Positions 1 through 8,585 of a stretch of 22,458 nt of DNA are shown here, piece after piece. The position numbers and the translations under genes are program-made. Source of the stretch: DATEHQ01 sp035279525 (GTDB lineage: Bacteria; Chloroflexota; Dormibacteria; Dormibacterales; Dormibacteraceae); the NCBI GenBank assembly GCA_035279525.1, contig DATEHQ010000141.1, positions 1 to 22,458 on the forward strand, written 5' to 3'. The notes beneath the pieces were generated by a model. The model had not been told where the DNA came from, searched no databases, and worked only from the letters and a program-made list of their open reading frames with translations. The first letter of the stretch is position 1; each line of letters starts with the position of its first letter.

Positions 1-2996
1 TCCGGTACCGCCCACCTCGCCGCCACGTCCGCGGCCACGAACGGGACATGCGTCCGCGCGTACCGCCGGACCATCGACTCCATCGGCTCGGGGCCTGGGC
101 TCAAGAACGCTTCGGGCAGCCCGATGGGCAGGCTCGCGCCGAGCGCCTCGCGATACCGTCCCGCGTCCTCGGCGGCGATCCACCGCGACTTGCCGGCCAC
201 CCTGACCGACAGCGCGCGACGCGATCGTTCGAGCTCGCGCAACCATGTTTCGTCGACGCCCCGCGCGGCGGCCTCCACGCCGCTCAGGTCACCCAGCCGG
301 AGCAGCAGGTCGTGCGCCTCGTCCATGTCGCGGGGGAACCGGTCCGGCAGCAGTCCCTGCAGCTCCAGCTCGACCTGGGCGATCGTTTCCGCGTCGAGAA
401 GCTCGCGCAGGTCCTCGCTTCCGAGCAGCTCGGCGAGCAGGTCGCGGTCCAGCGTGAGAGCCTGTGCGCGCCGCTCCGCGAGCGGTGCGTCGCCCTCGTA
501 CATGAACTCGGCGACGTAGGAGAAGAGAATCGAGGAAGCGAATGGCGACGCGCGCTCCGTGTCCACCGCCACGGCGCGGATCTCACGCGAGCGGATCGCG
601 CGCAGCACGTCCGTGAGCGCCGGCATGTCGAAGTGGTCGCTCATCACCTCGCGCCACGTCTCGGCGAGGATCGGGAAGTCGGGGTACTGGCCCGCCACCT
701 GGAGCAGGTTGGCGCTCCGCATCCGCTGCTGCCAGAGCGGCGTGCGCTGGCCCGGACGCCGGCGCGGCAGGAGCAGTGAGCGGGCCGCGTTCTCGCGAAA
801 GCGAGCCGCGAACAGCGCTGATGCGGGCAGCTGCGCCGAGACGAGCTGCTGCACCTCGTCCGGGTCGAGGATCAATTCGTCCAGCGAGGGTGGCGCCTCG
901 ACCTCGGGAAGGTGCAGCGCGATCCCGTCATCAGTCCACAGCGCCCTGGCGTCGACCCCGAGACTCTCGTGCAGCTTCGCCTCGAGCGCGAAGGCAAGCG
1001 GGGCATGGACGCGGCCGCCGAAAGGCGTGTGGAGGCACACGCGCCAGTCGCCGACCTCGTCGCGAAACCGCTCGATCACGATCGTCCGGTCGTCCGGCAC
1101 CACGCCAGTGGCGGCCGCCTGGTCGTCGAGGTAGGCGAGCAGGTTCTTGATCGCCAGGTCGTCGAAGCCGGCGCCGTCTCGCAAGCGGGACTCTGCCTCG
1201 GGCCGCTCCATGGCGCGCAGCTCGCGGACCATCTTGCCGAGCGCGCGGCCGAGCTCCACCGGCCGGCTCGGCGCGTCGGCCTTCCAGAACGCGATCTTGC
1301 CCGGCTCACCCGGCGCGGGCGTGACGAGGACCTGCGACGGCGTGATCTCGGCGATGCGCCATGTCGAGGCGCCGAGGACGAACGTCTCCCCCACCCGCGT
1401 CTCGTAGACCATCTCCTCGTCGAGCTCTCCGACCCGGCGCCCGTCCTCGAGCAGGTTCACCGTGTACAGGCCGCGGTCGGGAATCGTGCCGGGGTTGGTG
1501 ACGGCGAGCCGCTGCGCCCCGGCCCGTGCGCGCACGCGCCCGGCGACGCGATCCCACACGATGCGCGGCCGAAGCTCGACGAACTGGTCTGACGGGTAGC
1601 GGCCGCTGAGCATGTCCAGCACCGACTCGAAGGCACGCGGACCGAGGTCGGCGTACGGGTAGGCGCGGCGCACCACCCGGCCGAGCTCTTCAACGTCCCA
1701 CTCATCCATCGCGCACATCGCGACGACGTGCTGCGCCAGCACGTCGAGCGGCTTGCGCGGCACCACCGTCGATTCGATGCGGCCGTCGAGCATTCCCTCC
1801 ACGACGGCCGCCGACTCGAGCAGGTCCCCACGGAACTTGGGGATCACGACCCCGCGCGAGACTTCGCCGACCGAGTGGCCCGCGCGCCCGACGCGCTGGA
1901 TCCCGGCGGCGACGCTGGGGGGCGCCTCCACCTGCAGCACGAGGTCGACGGCGCCCATGTCGATGCCCAGCTCGAGCGTGGAGGTGGCGACGAGGCCTCG
2001 CACGGTGCCCGCCTTGAGCCGGTCCTCGATCAGGAGGCGCTGCTCCCGCGCGATGGAACCGTGGTGCGCCAGCACGAGCTCCTCGCCGGCGAGCTCGTTG
2101 ACGCGGGCGGCGATGCGCTCGGCGAGCCGGCGTGAGTTGACGAAGACGATGGTCGATCGGTGCTCCTGGATCAGCTGGAGCAGGCGCGGATAGATCGCCG
2201 GCCAGATGCTGCTCGCACCCTTCGCGCCGTCCTCGTCCTCGGTCGTCAGCCGCGCCATGTCCTCGACCGGGACCTCGACCCTCACCTCCATCGTCTTGAG
2301 CCGCCCGGCGTCGACGATCGCGACCTCGCGGTCGGCTCCGACCAGGAATCGGCCCACCTCTTCGAGCGGGCGCTGCGTGGCCGAGAGGCCGATCCGCTGT
2401 GGTTCCGCCTTCGTGAGGGCGCTGAGGCGTTCCAGGCTCAGGGCGAGGTGGCTCCCCCGCTTGGTGGCTGCCACGGAGTGGATCTCGTCGACGATGAGCC
2501 AGCGCACCGGCGCCAGGATGCGGCGGGCCGCGCTGGTGAGGATCAGGAAAAGCGACTCGGGCGTCGTGATCAGGATGTCGGGCGGATGCCGCTCCATCGA
2601 GCGCCGGACCTCCGACGGGGTGTCCCCCGTGCGGATCGCGACGGAGAAGTCCGGGGCGGCCAGGCCCTGCGCCTCCATGTGGTGCCTGATGCCGACCAGC
2701 GGCGACCGCAGGTTGCGGTCGACGTCGTGCGCGAGGGCCTTCAGCGGCGACACATAAAGGACGCGACAGCGCTCCGCTTCGGCCGGCATCGGTTCGCCGG
2801 CCAGGCGGTCGAGGCACCACAGGAAGGCGGCCAGTGTCTTGCCGCTGCCCGTCGGGGCGGCCATGAGGACGTGCCGGCCCGATGCGACCTCCGTCCACCC
2901 GCGTTCCTGCACGGCCGTGGGCTCCGCGAAGGAGGCGCGAAACCATTCACGAGTAGGCGGAGAGAAGAGATCGAGAGCCTGCCCCACGAGACCCAT
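1..2996 (-). CDS. lhr: Lhr-family ATP-dependent helicase, partial (C-terminus off the left edge)
   Basis: Superfamily 2 DNA/RNA helicase of the Lhr (large helicase-related) family, a repair-associated 3'-5' helicase. Reading the minus strand from ATG at 2996 gives 998 uninterrupted codons to the window edge. Walker A APTGSGKT lies near residues 47-54, the DEIH box (VDEIHSV) near 165-172, motif III SAT (GLSATQRP) near 200, and motif VI QRVGRAGH near 370; the last is typical of Lhr. The part after about residue 430 corresponds to the winged-helix and Lhr-specific domains. Full-length bacterial Lhr proteins are about 1,400-1,550 residues, so roughly the last third is missing here. A GGAGGTG sequence at 3011-3017 is 14 bases from the ATG, a long spacing for a ribosome binding site. 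The gene is divergent from the ClpC-N protein across 70 bases. Family assignment is firm; the in vivo role is inferred from the family. Confidence 0.93.
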   Translation of the reverse strand, partial: MGLVGQALDLFSPPTREWFRASFAEPTAVQERGWTEVASGRHVLMAAPTGSGKTLAAFLWCLDRLAGEPMPAEAERCRVLYVSPLKALAHDVDRNLRSPLVGIRHHMEAQGLAAPDFSVAIRTGDTPSEVRRSMERHPPDILITTPESLFLILTSAARRILAPVRWLIVDEIHSVAATKRGSHLALSLERLSALTKAEPQRIGLSATQRPLEEVGRFLVGADREVAIVDAGRLKTMEVRVEVPVEDMARLTTEDEDGAKGASSIWPAIYPRLLQLIQEHRSTIVFVNSRRLAERIAARVNELAGEELVLAHHGSIAREQRLLIEDRLKAGTVRGLVATSTLELGIDMGAVDLVLQVEAPPSVAAGIQRVGRAGHSVGEVSRGVVIPKFRGDLLESAAVVEGMLDGRIESTVVPRKPLDVLAQHVVAMCAMDEWDVEELGRVVRRAYPYADLGPRAFESVLDMLSGRYPSDQFVELRPRIVWDRVAGRVRARAGAQRLAVTNPGTIPDRGLYTVNLLEDGRRVGELDEEMVYETRVGETFVLGASTWRIAEITPSQVLVTPAPGEPGKIAFWKADAPSRPVELGRALGKMVRELRAMERPEAESRLRDGAGFDDLAIKNLLAYLDDQAAATGVVPDDRTIVIERFRDEVGDWRVCLHTPFGGRVHAPLAFALEAKLHESLGVDARALWTDDGIALHLPEVEAPPSLDELILDPDEVQQLVSAQLPASALFAARFRENAARSLLLPRRRPGQRTPLWQQRMRSANLLQVAGQYPDFPILAETWREVMSDHFDMPALTDVLRAIRSREIRAVAVDTERASPFASSILFSYVAEFMYEGDAPLAERRAQALTLDRDLLAELLGSEDLRELLDAETIAQVELELQGLLPDRFPRDMDEAHDLLLRLGDLSGVEAAARGVDETWLRELERSRRALSVRVAGKSRWIAAEDAGRYREALGASLPIGLPEAFLSPGPEPMESMVRRYARTHVPFVAADVAARWAVP

Positions 2997-3066
2997 TCTC
3001 CCTGTTTCCTCACCTCCAAACAAGTGTTCTTAACAGGGCCCCGGGCGCACACTTATCGGCGGCCGA

Positions 3067-3918
3067 ATGTACCCGTTTGAACGTTTCAGCCCGGACGCCA
3101 AGCGCACGCTGCAGCTCGCCCAGGAGGAGGCCGAGCGAGCGCACCATTCCTACATCGGAACGGAGCACCTCCTGCTGGGGATCCTCCGGGTGGAAACGGG
3201 CGTTGGTTTCAAGGTGCTCATCGGGCTCGGTATCGAGATCGCCGCGGTTCGCGAGACGATCGCCTCGGTCCTGGGCCGCAACGAGCGGATCATCATCCAG
3301 CAGATCATCCCTACCTCGCGGGTCAAGCAGGTCATCGAGATCTCGTTCGACGAAGCGAGGCGCATGGGAAAGGATCACGTCGACAGCGGCCACCTGCTGC
3401 TCGGGCTCGTGATCGAGGGCGAGGGCATCGCAGCCCATGTGCTGGCCGACCTGGGCGCGACCGCGGACCGTGTCATCGAGAAGGTCGAGACCGAGATGGG
3501 CGTGCCGCCTGGCGGCCCGAGGGAGCGAAGGCCCACACGGCCCGGCCGTTCGATTCCGATCACGATTCCCGCACGAACGGCATTCGGCGGGCACACGGTG
3601 TCCATTGGCATGCGGCCGGCGCCACCTCCTGCGGGCTCGTCGGTCGAAACGTTCCGGCGCTTGCTCGATGCACCGCATGTCGCTCGGCTTCTCGTGAAGC
3701 GGGGCGTCGACGTCGAAGGGCTCCGCAAGCTGCTCGAGACCCCACCAGACCCCGTGATCAAGCTGCGCCGGCACCTCGCCTCGGTGATGAGCGAGCTCGA
3801 GACGGCGACAGCCGCGAGAAACTTTGCGGCCGCCGGGAAACTGCAGGAGCAGGAGGCGAAACTGAGCAAGAAGCTCGAGAAGGTGGAGCAGGAGTGGCTG
3901 GACTCGCTCGCCAGGTGA
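3067..3918 (+). CDS. Stand-alone ClpC-type N-domain protein with C-terminal UVR-like helical region
   Basis: A 283-residue protein with two tandem Clp N repeats (about residues 1-70 and 80-145), each with the hallmark GTEHLLLGIL or SGHLLLGLV helix. In ClpC/ClpA this domain binds adaptors and substrates. No AAA+ ATPase module follows: there is no Walker A or B. Instead comes a Pro/Arg/Gly-rich linker (about 146-190) and a charged helical tail (about 232-280) whose spacing and sequence (LASVMSELETATAARNFAAA) resemble the UVR motif found in UvrB, UvrC, McsA and the middle of ClpC. Such proteins could act as adaptors or decoys for a ClpC/ClpP system encoded elsewhere; that is inference. The ATG at 3067 is the natural start for the repeat, but no strong Shine-Dalgarno is visible. 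The next gene begins inside its 3' end, suggesting co-translation with the flavin reductase. Confidence 0.85.
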   Translation: MYPFERFSPDAKRTLQLAQEEAERAHHSYIGTEHLLLGILRVETGVGFKVLIGLGIEIAAVRETIASVLGRNERIIIQQIIPTSRVKQVIEISFDEARRMGKDHVDSGHLLLGLVIEGEGIAAHVLADLGATADRVIEKVETEMGVPPGGPRERRPTRPGRSIPITIPARTAFGGHTVSIGMRPAPPPAGSSVETFRRLLDAPHVARLLVKRGVDVEGLRKLLETPPDPVIKLRRHLASVMSELETATAARNFAAAGKLQEQEAKLSKKLEKVEQEWLDSLAR

Positions 3919-4388
3919 TCGAGCGCCAGCGCTTCATGGACGTGATGGCGAGCTTTCCCAGCGGCGTCGTGGTGCTCACGGCGTTCGGCGACGACGGCCG
4001 CCCGCGCGGGTTGACCGTGAGCGCTTTCAGTGCGGTGTCCCTGAACCCGCCGCTCGCGCTCGCCTGCATCGACAAGACCTCGAACACCCTGCCCGCGGTG
4101 CAGCACACCGGCGGCTTCACCGCCAACATCCTCGCCGCCGGTCGCGAGCCGCTCGCGCAGCACATGGCCACCAAGCTCACCGACAAGTTCGACGGCATCG
4201 CGTGGCGCAGACCCGAGAGCAAGATCGGTGGGCCGATCCTCGAGCGCGACACGGCGGCCTACGCGGTGTGCACGCTGCGCGACACGATCGAGGCAGGCGA
4301 CCACTGGATCCTGATCGGCCTGGTCACCGAAGGCGACCATCAGGGCGGGGTCGTGCCGCTCGTCTTTACGAGGCGAGCGTACTCGTAG
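3894..4388 (+). CDS. Flavin reductase-like FMN-binding protein
   Basis: A 164-residue member of the flavin reductase-like family (HpaC/RutF type), which uses NAD(P)H to reduce FMN or FAD for a partner monooxygenase, or is itself an FMN-binding oxidoreductase. The split beta-barrel signature is clear: FPSGVVVLTA near residues 21-30, the flavin-binding LTVSAFSAVSLNPPL near 40-54, FTANIL near 74-79, and a GDHWILIGLV strand near 140-149. The chosen GTG at 3894 has GGTGGAG a few bases upstream and overlaps the preceding gene by 25 bases; a second GTG at 3915 would overlap the upstream stop as GTGA and is a credible alternative. No monooxygenase partner is in the window, so the substrate is unknown. 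It ends three bases from the convergent CcdA-like gene. Confidence 0.88.
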   Translation: MAGLARQVIERQRFMDVMASFPSGVVVLTAFGDDGRPRGLTVSAFSAVSLNPPLALACIDKTSNTLPAVQHTGGFTANILAAGREPLAQHMATKLTDKFDGIAWRRPESKIGGPILERDTAAYAVCTLRDTIEAGDHWILIGLVTEGDHQGGVVPLVFTRRAYS

Positions 4389-4391
4389 TTC

Positions 4392-5180
4392 TCACAGCGT
4401 CGGCGACGGCCACGAGGGGATGAGCTGGGTCAGCCCGGCGGACAGCAGCGTCAGCTTGTTCAGCAGCAGGAGCACTCCCATGACGGCCAGCACGCCCGCC
4501 GAGGCGAGGTCGATGGCGCGTCGATGCTCGTTGATCCATCGCACGAGTGGCCGCGCGCTTTCGAGCGCGAATGCGAGCACGATGAAGGGGAGCCCAAGCC
4601 CGAGGCAGTAGGCGATCATCAGGCTGAGGCCCTGTGCGGTCGTACCCACCACCACCGCCGAGCTGAGCACCGCGCCGAGCGTGACGCCGATGCATGGGGT
4701 CCAGCCGCTGGCGAATCCCATGCCGAGAAGAAAACCTCCCGTCACACCGCCTCCTTGCGGCGCGGACTTCATCACCCGATATTCGGCCGACAGGAGCGGG
4801 ATCCGGATCAGGCCGGCGACGTGGAGCGCGAACAGGATGACGAACACGCCGGCCACGACCGGCACGAACTCGCGCACCGGCGCCACGACCAGCGAGAAGA
4901 CATAGAAGAAGAGGACGAAGACGAGCGACAGGCCGGCCACGAAGCCTGCTCCCGCGGCCGCGATGGAGGGCCTCGCCGCGTCCGCGTCGCGAGCGGTTGC
5001 CACCATTGCCCCGCCCTCGCCGGCCGCCACGCGTCCGCGTAAACCAGGAGGAGCGGGGGCCGTCGTAGCCCGCGCTCCCAGGTAGGCCAGGTAGGCCGGT
5101 ACCAGGGGCAGGACGCAGGGCGACACGAAGGACGCGAGCCCGGCGAGGAACGCGATCCCGGGATTGAGTCCGTTCAGCAA
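4392..5180 (-). CDS. CcdA/DsbD-type cytochrome c biogenesis thiol-disulfide transporter
   Basis: Polytopic membrane protein of the CcdA family, which carries reducing equivalents from cytoplasmic thioredoxin across the membrane for cytochrome c maturation or other extracytoplasmic thiol reduction. The two family cysteines are present: C22 in SFVSPCVLPLVPAYLAYLG and C163 in GFASGWTPCIGVTLGAVL. Five to six hydrophobic segments follow the usual CcdA pattern, with a hydrophilic Ala/Gly/Arg-rich loop of about 40 residues after the first. The open frame runs back to 5270, but that part overlaps the hydrolase and is not hydrophobic. I chose TTG at 5180 (262 residues) because AGGTAGGAA sits about 8 bases upstream and the first membrane segment begins just after it. 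Neighbouring ResB/CcsB genes are absent. It may supply electrons to an OsmC-like or thioredoxin-like partner; that is speculation. Confidence 0.88.
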   Translation of the reverse strand: MLNGLNPGIAFLAGLASFVSPCVLPLVPAYLAYLGARATTAPAPPGLRGRVAAGEGGAMVATARDADAARPSIAAAGAGFVAGLSLVFVLFFYVFSLVVAPVREFVPVVAGVFVILFALHVAGLIRIPLLSAEYRVMKSAPQGGGVTGGFLLGMGFASGWTPCIGVTLGAVLSSAVVVGTTAQGLSLMIAYCLGLGLPFIVLAFALESARPLVRWINEHRRAIDLASAGVLAVMGVLLLLNKLTLLSAGLTQLIPSWPSPTL

Positions 5181-5191
5181 TCGGCCGATTC

Positions 5192-6088
5192 CTACCTGGA
5201 CGGGCTCGCCCGCCGCGCGGTGGAGGCCTCGCGGGCGAGCTCGGCGATCGCGTCGATCAGCTGGGGCCACATCCGGCGGGGCAGGTCATGACCCATGCCC
5301 TCGACCTCGAGAAGCTTCGCGCCGGGGATGGCCGAGGCGACCATCCTGCCGTTCTCGACCGGGACCAGGACGTCGGCCGTGCCGTGGACGACCAGCGCGG
5401 GCACGGAGAGGCGGCTCAGCTCCTCGAGGCGCGGGCGGGCCGCGATGATGGCGATCATCTGGCGGCCGGTCCCGATCGGATTGAAGGCGCGGTCGACCTG
5501 GCGCTCCGCCCTGGCGCGTTCTGCCGCCTCGTCGAAACCATCGACCTGTCCGATGAGCGCCCGCCTGATGTCCACCGATTGCGCGATCCGTTCCTCGCGT
5601 GTGCTCGGCGGCCGGACGAGGAGCACGGCGAGCCCTTCCGGCTTTGGAGGGACAGCCTCGACGTTCGCCGGCCCCGACATGATCGAGGTCAGCGTCAGGA
5701 CGCGCCGCGGGTGGTTGATCGCGACGAGCTGAGCGATGAAGCCACCCATCGACGCGCCCACCACGTGCGCCCGCTCGATGCCCAAAGCGTCGAGCAGCCC
5801 CACCGCGTCGGCCGCCATGTCGTCCAGCTGATAGGCGGGCTTGGGGTCGCCGGCGTAGGCGGCGGCCATGTCCGGCGGCCCCGCCTCCTCCATCCACGTG
5901 GACAGCCCGGAATCGCGGTTGTCGAACCGGATCACGTGGAAGCCCGCGCCGGCGAGCATCTCGCACAGCTCGTCGTTCCAGCTCAGCATCTGGGCTCCGA
6001 GACCCATGATCAGAAGCAGGGGCGGGTCGCTCGGGTCGCCGAACGCCTCGTACTCGATCTCGATCCCGTTCGCCTCTGCCCGCGCCAC
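5192..6088 (-). CDS. Alpha/beta-fold hydrolase
   Basis: A 298-residue alpha/beta hydrolase. The catalytic triad can be read directly: nucleophile S113 in the elbow GASMGG, acid D239 in HGTADVLVP, and H267 in GMGHDLP. The oxyanion-side motif LIMGLGAQ is near residues 26-33, and RDSGLST near 58-64 is typical of the DoxA/aclacinomycin methylesterase-like and haloperoxidase-like branch. The substrate (ester, lactone or C-C bond) cannot be told. The start is GTG at 6088; the nearby ATG at 6096 is out of frame. The 3' end overlaps the long form of the ccdA-like frame, so the two minus-strand genes are probably one transcript. The gene is divergent from the peptidase gene, with about 59 bases between. 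Confidence 0.88.
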   Translation of the reverse strand: MARAEANGIEIEYEAFGDPSDPPLLLIMGLGAQMLSWNDELCEMLAGAGFHVIRFDNRDSGLSTWMEEAGPPDMAAAYAGDPKPAYQLDDMAADAVGLLDALGIERAHVVGASMGGFIAQLVAINHPRRVLTLTSIMSGPANVEAVPPKPEGLAVLLVRPPSTREERIAQSVDIRRALIGQVDGFDEAAERARAERQVDRAFNPIGTGRQMIAIIAARPRLEELSRLSVPALVVHGTADVLVPVENGRMVASAIPGAKLLEVEGMGHDLPRRMWPQLIDAIAELAREASTARRASPSR

Positions 6089-6147
6089 GCTCCCATGCTA
6101 GTTGCGCAAATCTGGTCGCGCGCCCGCGCAAGCTACCTTTACTCGGG

Positions 6148-7968
6148 ATGACGGCCCGCCTGCCACACCGCTCCGAGGTCGACAAGCGCTACACCTGGAA
6201 CGGCGAGGTCGTGTTCGCGGATGACGCGGCCTTCGAGCAGGCCGTCGAGAGGGTTCTCGCCTCCCTGCCGGACCTGGTCGAGTTCAAGGGCCACCTCGGC
6301 GACTCACCCGAAACGCTGGCCGACTGGTTCGACTCTTTCGAGCGCGCCTACCGCCTCATGGCCAGGATCACCGTCTACACGACTATGTCGTACTCCGTCG
6401 ACGTCGGGGACCAGGCCGCCGCGGCGCGCAACGACCGGGTCCGTTCCGTGACCGCCCAGCTTGGCGCGGCGACCTCGTTCGCCCTGCCGGAGATGATCGC
6501 CATCGGCGTGCCCCGGCTGCGCGGATGGGTGAAGACATCGCCACGGCTGGCCCACCTCGACCACTACTTCGACCGCCTCGAGAAGCTTGCCGACCGGGTC
6601 AGGAGCGCGGAGGTCGAGGAGCTGCTGACGCAGGTCTCCGACCCGCTTGCGACCGCCCTGTCGGTGCACAGCGTGCTTGCGAACGCGGACCTGAAGTTCG
6701 CGCCCGCGGTGGGCGGCGACGGCGAGCTGCACGAGGTCGCTCAGGGCACCTACCAGGCGCTGATGACGAACCCCGATCGTGCCGTGCGCCGGAGCGCGTT
6801 CGAGAGCTACGCCGACGCCCATCTGGCGATGCAGCACGCGATGGCCGCCAGCCTGGCGGGCGGGGTGAAGCGTGACGTGTTCTTCGCGCGGGCTCGCGGG
6901 CACAGCTCATCGCTCGCGGCGGCGCTCGAGCCGGTGCACATCCCGACCGATGTCTTCCACAACGTCGTCCGAACCTTCCGCGACAACGTCGGCACCTGGC
7001 ACCGCTACTGGCGGATCAGGAGAAAGGCGCTGGGCCTGAGCTCGCTCAAGCCATTCGACACCCGGGCCCAGCTGACGATGTCCACCCTGGAGGTCCCCTA
7101 CGACCAGGCGGTGGACTGGATCTCGGACGGTGTGAGCCCGCTCGGCGAGGAGTACGTGAGCGTTCTGCGCAAAGGCGCGCTCCAGGACCGCTGGGTCGAC
7201 GTCTACCCGAACCAGGGCAAGCGGATGGGGGCGTTTTCGACCGGTTCGATGGACACGCCGCCTTTCATCTTCATGAGCTACAACAACGACATCTACTCGA
7301 TGAGCACGCTGGCTCACGAGCTCGGCCACTCGATGCACTCGTATTACGCGCGCTCGACGCAGCCGTTCGTCTACGCGAGCTACACGCTGTTCCAGGCCGA
7401 GGTTGCATCAAACATGCACCAGGCGCTGACGAGGCAGCACCTGCTGGCGACACGGACGGACGCGGCGTTCCAGATCGCCGTGATCGAAGAGGCGATGGCC
7501 AACTTCTACAGGTACTTCTTCATCATGCCGTCGCTGGCGCGCCTCGAGCTGGAGATGCACGAACGCGCCGAGCGCGGCGCGCCGATCACCGCCGACTACC
7601 TGAACCGCGTCATGGCGGACCTCATGTGCGAGGTCTACGGCGACGAGGTCGAGGTCACCGAGCAGGACCGCGAGCGCATCGGCTCGACGTGGGCGCAGTT
7701 CCACACCCACCTCTACAGCAATTTCTACGTCTACCAGTACGCGACGGGCATCGCGGCCGCGGATCACCTGGTGCACGGCGTGGCCGCCCGTGAGCCGAAG
7801 GCGGTCGAGAACTACCTCGCCTTCTTGAAGAGCGCCGGCTCGATGTATCCGCTCGACGGCCTGCGCCTGGCGGGTGTCGACATGACCTCGTCAGAGCCGA
7901 CCGAGGCGGCTTTCGCCACCATGGCGTCGATGGTCGACCGGCTGGAGGCGCTGACCTCCCCCACTTAA
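6148..7968 (+). CDS. pepF: Oligoendopeptidase F, M3-family zinc metallopeptidase
   Basis: A 606-residue cytoplasmic M3 peptidase that cleaves short peptides. The zinc site HELGH is H390-E391-x-x-H394, and the third ligand is the conserved Glu at about E418 in LFQAEVASN. The substrate-side motif FYVYQYATG near the C-terminus (about residues 528-536) is typical of PepF and absent from many other M3 peptidases. Length matches the family (about 600). The order is an N-terminal helical PepF domain (about 100-180) followed by the catalytic M3 domain (about 200-590). The ATG at 6148 gives a natural N-terminus (KRYTWNGEVVFADD). No clear Shine-Dalgarno is seen upstream. The gene stands alone between a divergent hydrolase and a convergent operon. 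Confidence 0.94.
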   Translation: MTARLPHRSEVDKRYTWNGEVVFADDAAFEQAVERVLASLPDLVEFKGHLGDSPETLADWFDSFERAYRLMARITVYTTMSYSVDVGDQAAAARNDRVRSVTAQLGAATSFALPEMIAIGVPRLRGWVKTSPRLAHLDHYFDRLEKLADRVRSAEVEELLTQVSDPLATALSVHSVLANADLKFAPAVGGDGELHEVAQGTYQALMTNPDRAVRRSAFESYADAHLAMQHAMAASLAGGVKRDVFFARARGHSSSLAAALEPVHIPTDVFHNVVRTFRDNVGTWHRYWRIRRKALGLSSLKPFDTRAQLTMSTLEVPYDQAVDWISDGVSPLGEEYVSVLRKGALQDRWVDVYPNQGKRMGAFSTGSMDTPPFIFMSYNNDIYSMSTLAHELGHSMHSYYARSTQPFVYASYTLFQAEVASNMHQALTRQHLLATRTDAAFQIAVIEEAMANFYRYFFIMPSLARLELEMHERAERGAPITADYLNRVMADLMCEVYGDEVEVTEQDRERIGSTWAQFHTHLYSNFYVYQYATGIAAADHLVHGVAAREPKAVENYLAFLKSAGSMYPLDGLRLAGVDMTSSEPTEAAFATMASMVDRLEALTSPT

Positions 7969-7983
7969 GCGAGCGTCGCCTTG

Positions 7984-8006
7984 GCGGCCGGATTCACTCC
8001 GGCCGC
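7984..8006 (+). terminator. GC-rich hairpin after pepF, terminator-like
   Basis: A perfect 9-bp inverted repeat (GCGGCCGGA, loop TTCAC, TCCGGCCGC) lies 16 bases after the pepF stop. It is followed by GACTTGTTTC, so the T-tract is weak. Position and stem strength suggest transcription termination; the missing U-run makes a classical intrinsic terminator uncertain. Confidence 0.55.
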
Positions 8007-8107
8007 GACTTGTTTCATCCGACACCGGACGTTGCTTGTGGAACCAAATTGGCAAGTCAAGACCGCATACCGGAAGGAGAGCAGGCCCGTCGCGAAGCGA
8101 CCGGCCG

Positions 8108-8140
8108 ATGAGAGGAAACCAGCTCCGGGTTTCCTCTCAT
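8108..8140 (-). terminator. Perfect 13-bp hairpin ending the minus-strand operon
   Basis: ATGAGAGGAAACC (8108-8120), a 7-base loop and GGTTTCCTCTCAT (8128-8140) form a perfect 13-bp stem. It includes the TGA stop of the acetyltransferase gene (8137-8139). The stem is far longer than chance for a 169-base gap between convergent genes. No T-run follows on either strand, so it may act as a bidirectional terminator or as a 3'-end RNA stabiliser. Confidence 0.65.
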
Positions 8141-8580
8141 AACCTGATCCTCATCACGTCGCTGTCGCGGACCTGGAAGCCAAGCCTGAAGTAGAGGCGG
8201 TGGGCGGCTTCGCGGTTGGGGCCGCGGCCTGACTGCAGCTCGGCGACCTGGGCTCCCTTCTCGCGGCCGACCTCCAGCGCCGCCCTGACCAGCGCCTCAC
8301 CGACGCCCCTGCCGCGCGCCAAGGAGTCGACGACGACCTCGTCGAGGCGGGCCTTGATCCAGTACGGCGTCGTGTAAACGACCACAGTGGTGGTGCCGAC
8401 GGCGCGCCCTTCGTCGCGTGCCAGCAGGAGCGTGACCGCCGGGTCGGCGACCAGCCGCCGCAGCCGCTCCATGTCGGGCAGCTCGAGCGTCGGGTTGAGC
8501 TGGGGCAGCAGGCGGACCAGCGCGTCGAGCACCTCGGGGGTGGGATCGGTGACCTTCTCGACTTCCATCGCGCCGCTCAT
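8137..8580 (-). CDS. GNAT-family N-acetyltransferase
   Basis: A 147-residue GNAT acetyltransferase. The acetyl-CoA pyrophosphate-binding motif A reads VVDSLARGRGVGEALVRAA, with the R/Q-x-x-G-x-G core at about R89-G94. Motif B follows as NREAAHRLYFRLGF (about 122-135), with Y130 in the usual general-acid position. Substrate is not predictable: an amine, amino acid or antibiotic are all possible. The ATG at 8580 lies 5 bases after the AzlD stop, so it is likely the last cistron of the azlCD operon. The stop codon is embedded in a strong hairpin. Confidence 0.9.
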   Translation of the reverse strand: MSGAMEVEKVTDPTPEVLDALVRLLPQLNPTLELPDMERLRRLVADPAVTLLLARDEGRAVGTTTVVVYTTPYWIKARLDEVVVDSLARGRGVGEALVRAALEVGREKGAQVAELQSGRGPNREAAHRLYFRLGFQVRDSDVMRIRL

Positions 8581-8585
8581 TGTGC

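Noticed and set aside
48..1592. Several plus-strand open frames (48-779, 559-1134, 912-1592).
   Set aside because: They lie opposite the uninterrupted Lhr helicase frame, have Arg/Ala/His-rich low-complexity products and show no family motif.
1702..2946. A 414-residue minus-strand open frame.
   Set aside because: It is the out-of-frame shadow of the helicase; the helicase motifs are in the frame starting at 2996.
6089..6147. A promoter in the divergent gap between the hydrolase and pepF (TTGCGC ... TACCTT).
   Set aside because: The spacing of 26 bases between the two boxes is too long for a sigma-70 promoter.
5286..6185. A 299-residue minus-strand frame and a 287-residue plus-strand frame over the hydrolase.
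   Set aside because: The alpha/beta hydrolase triad is in the other minus frame; these products are Arg/Gly-rich shadows.
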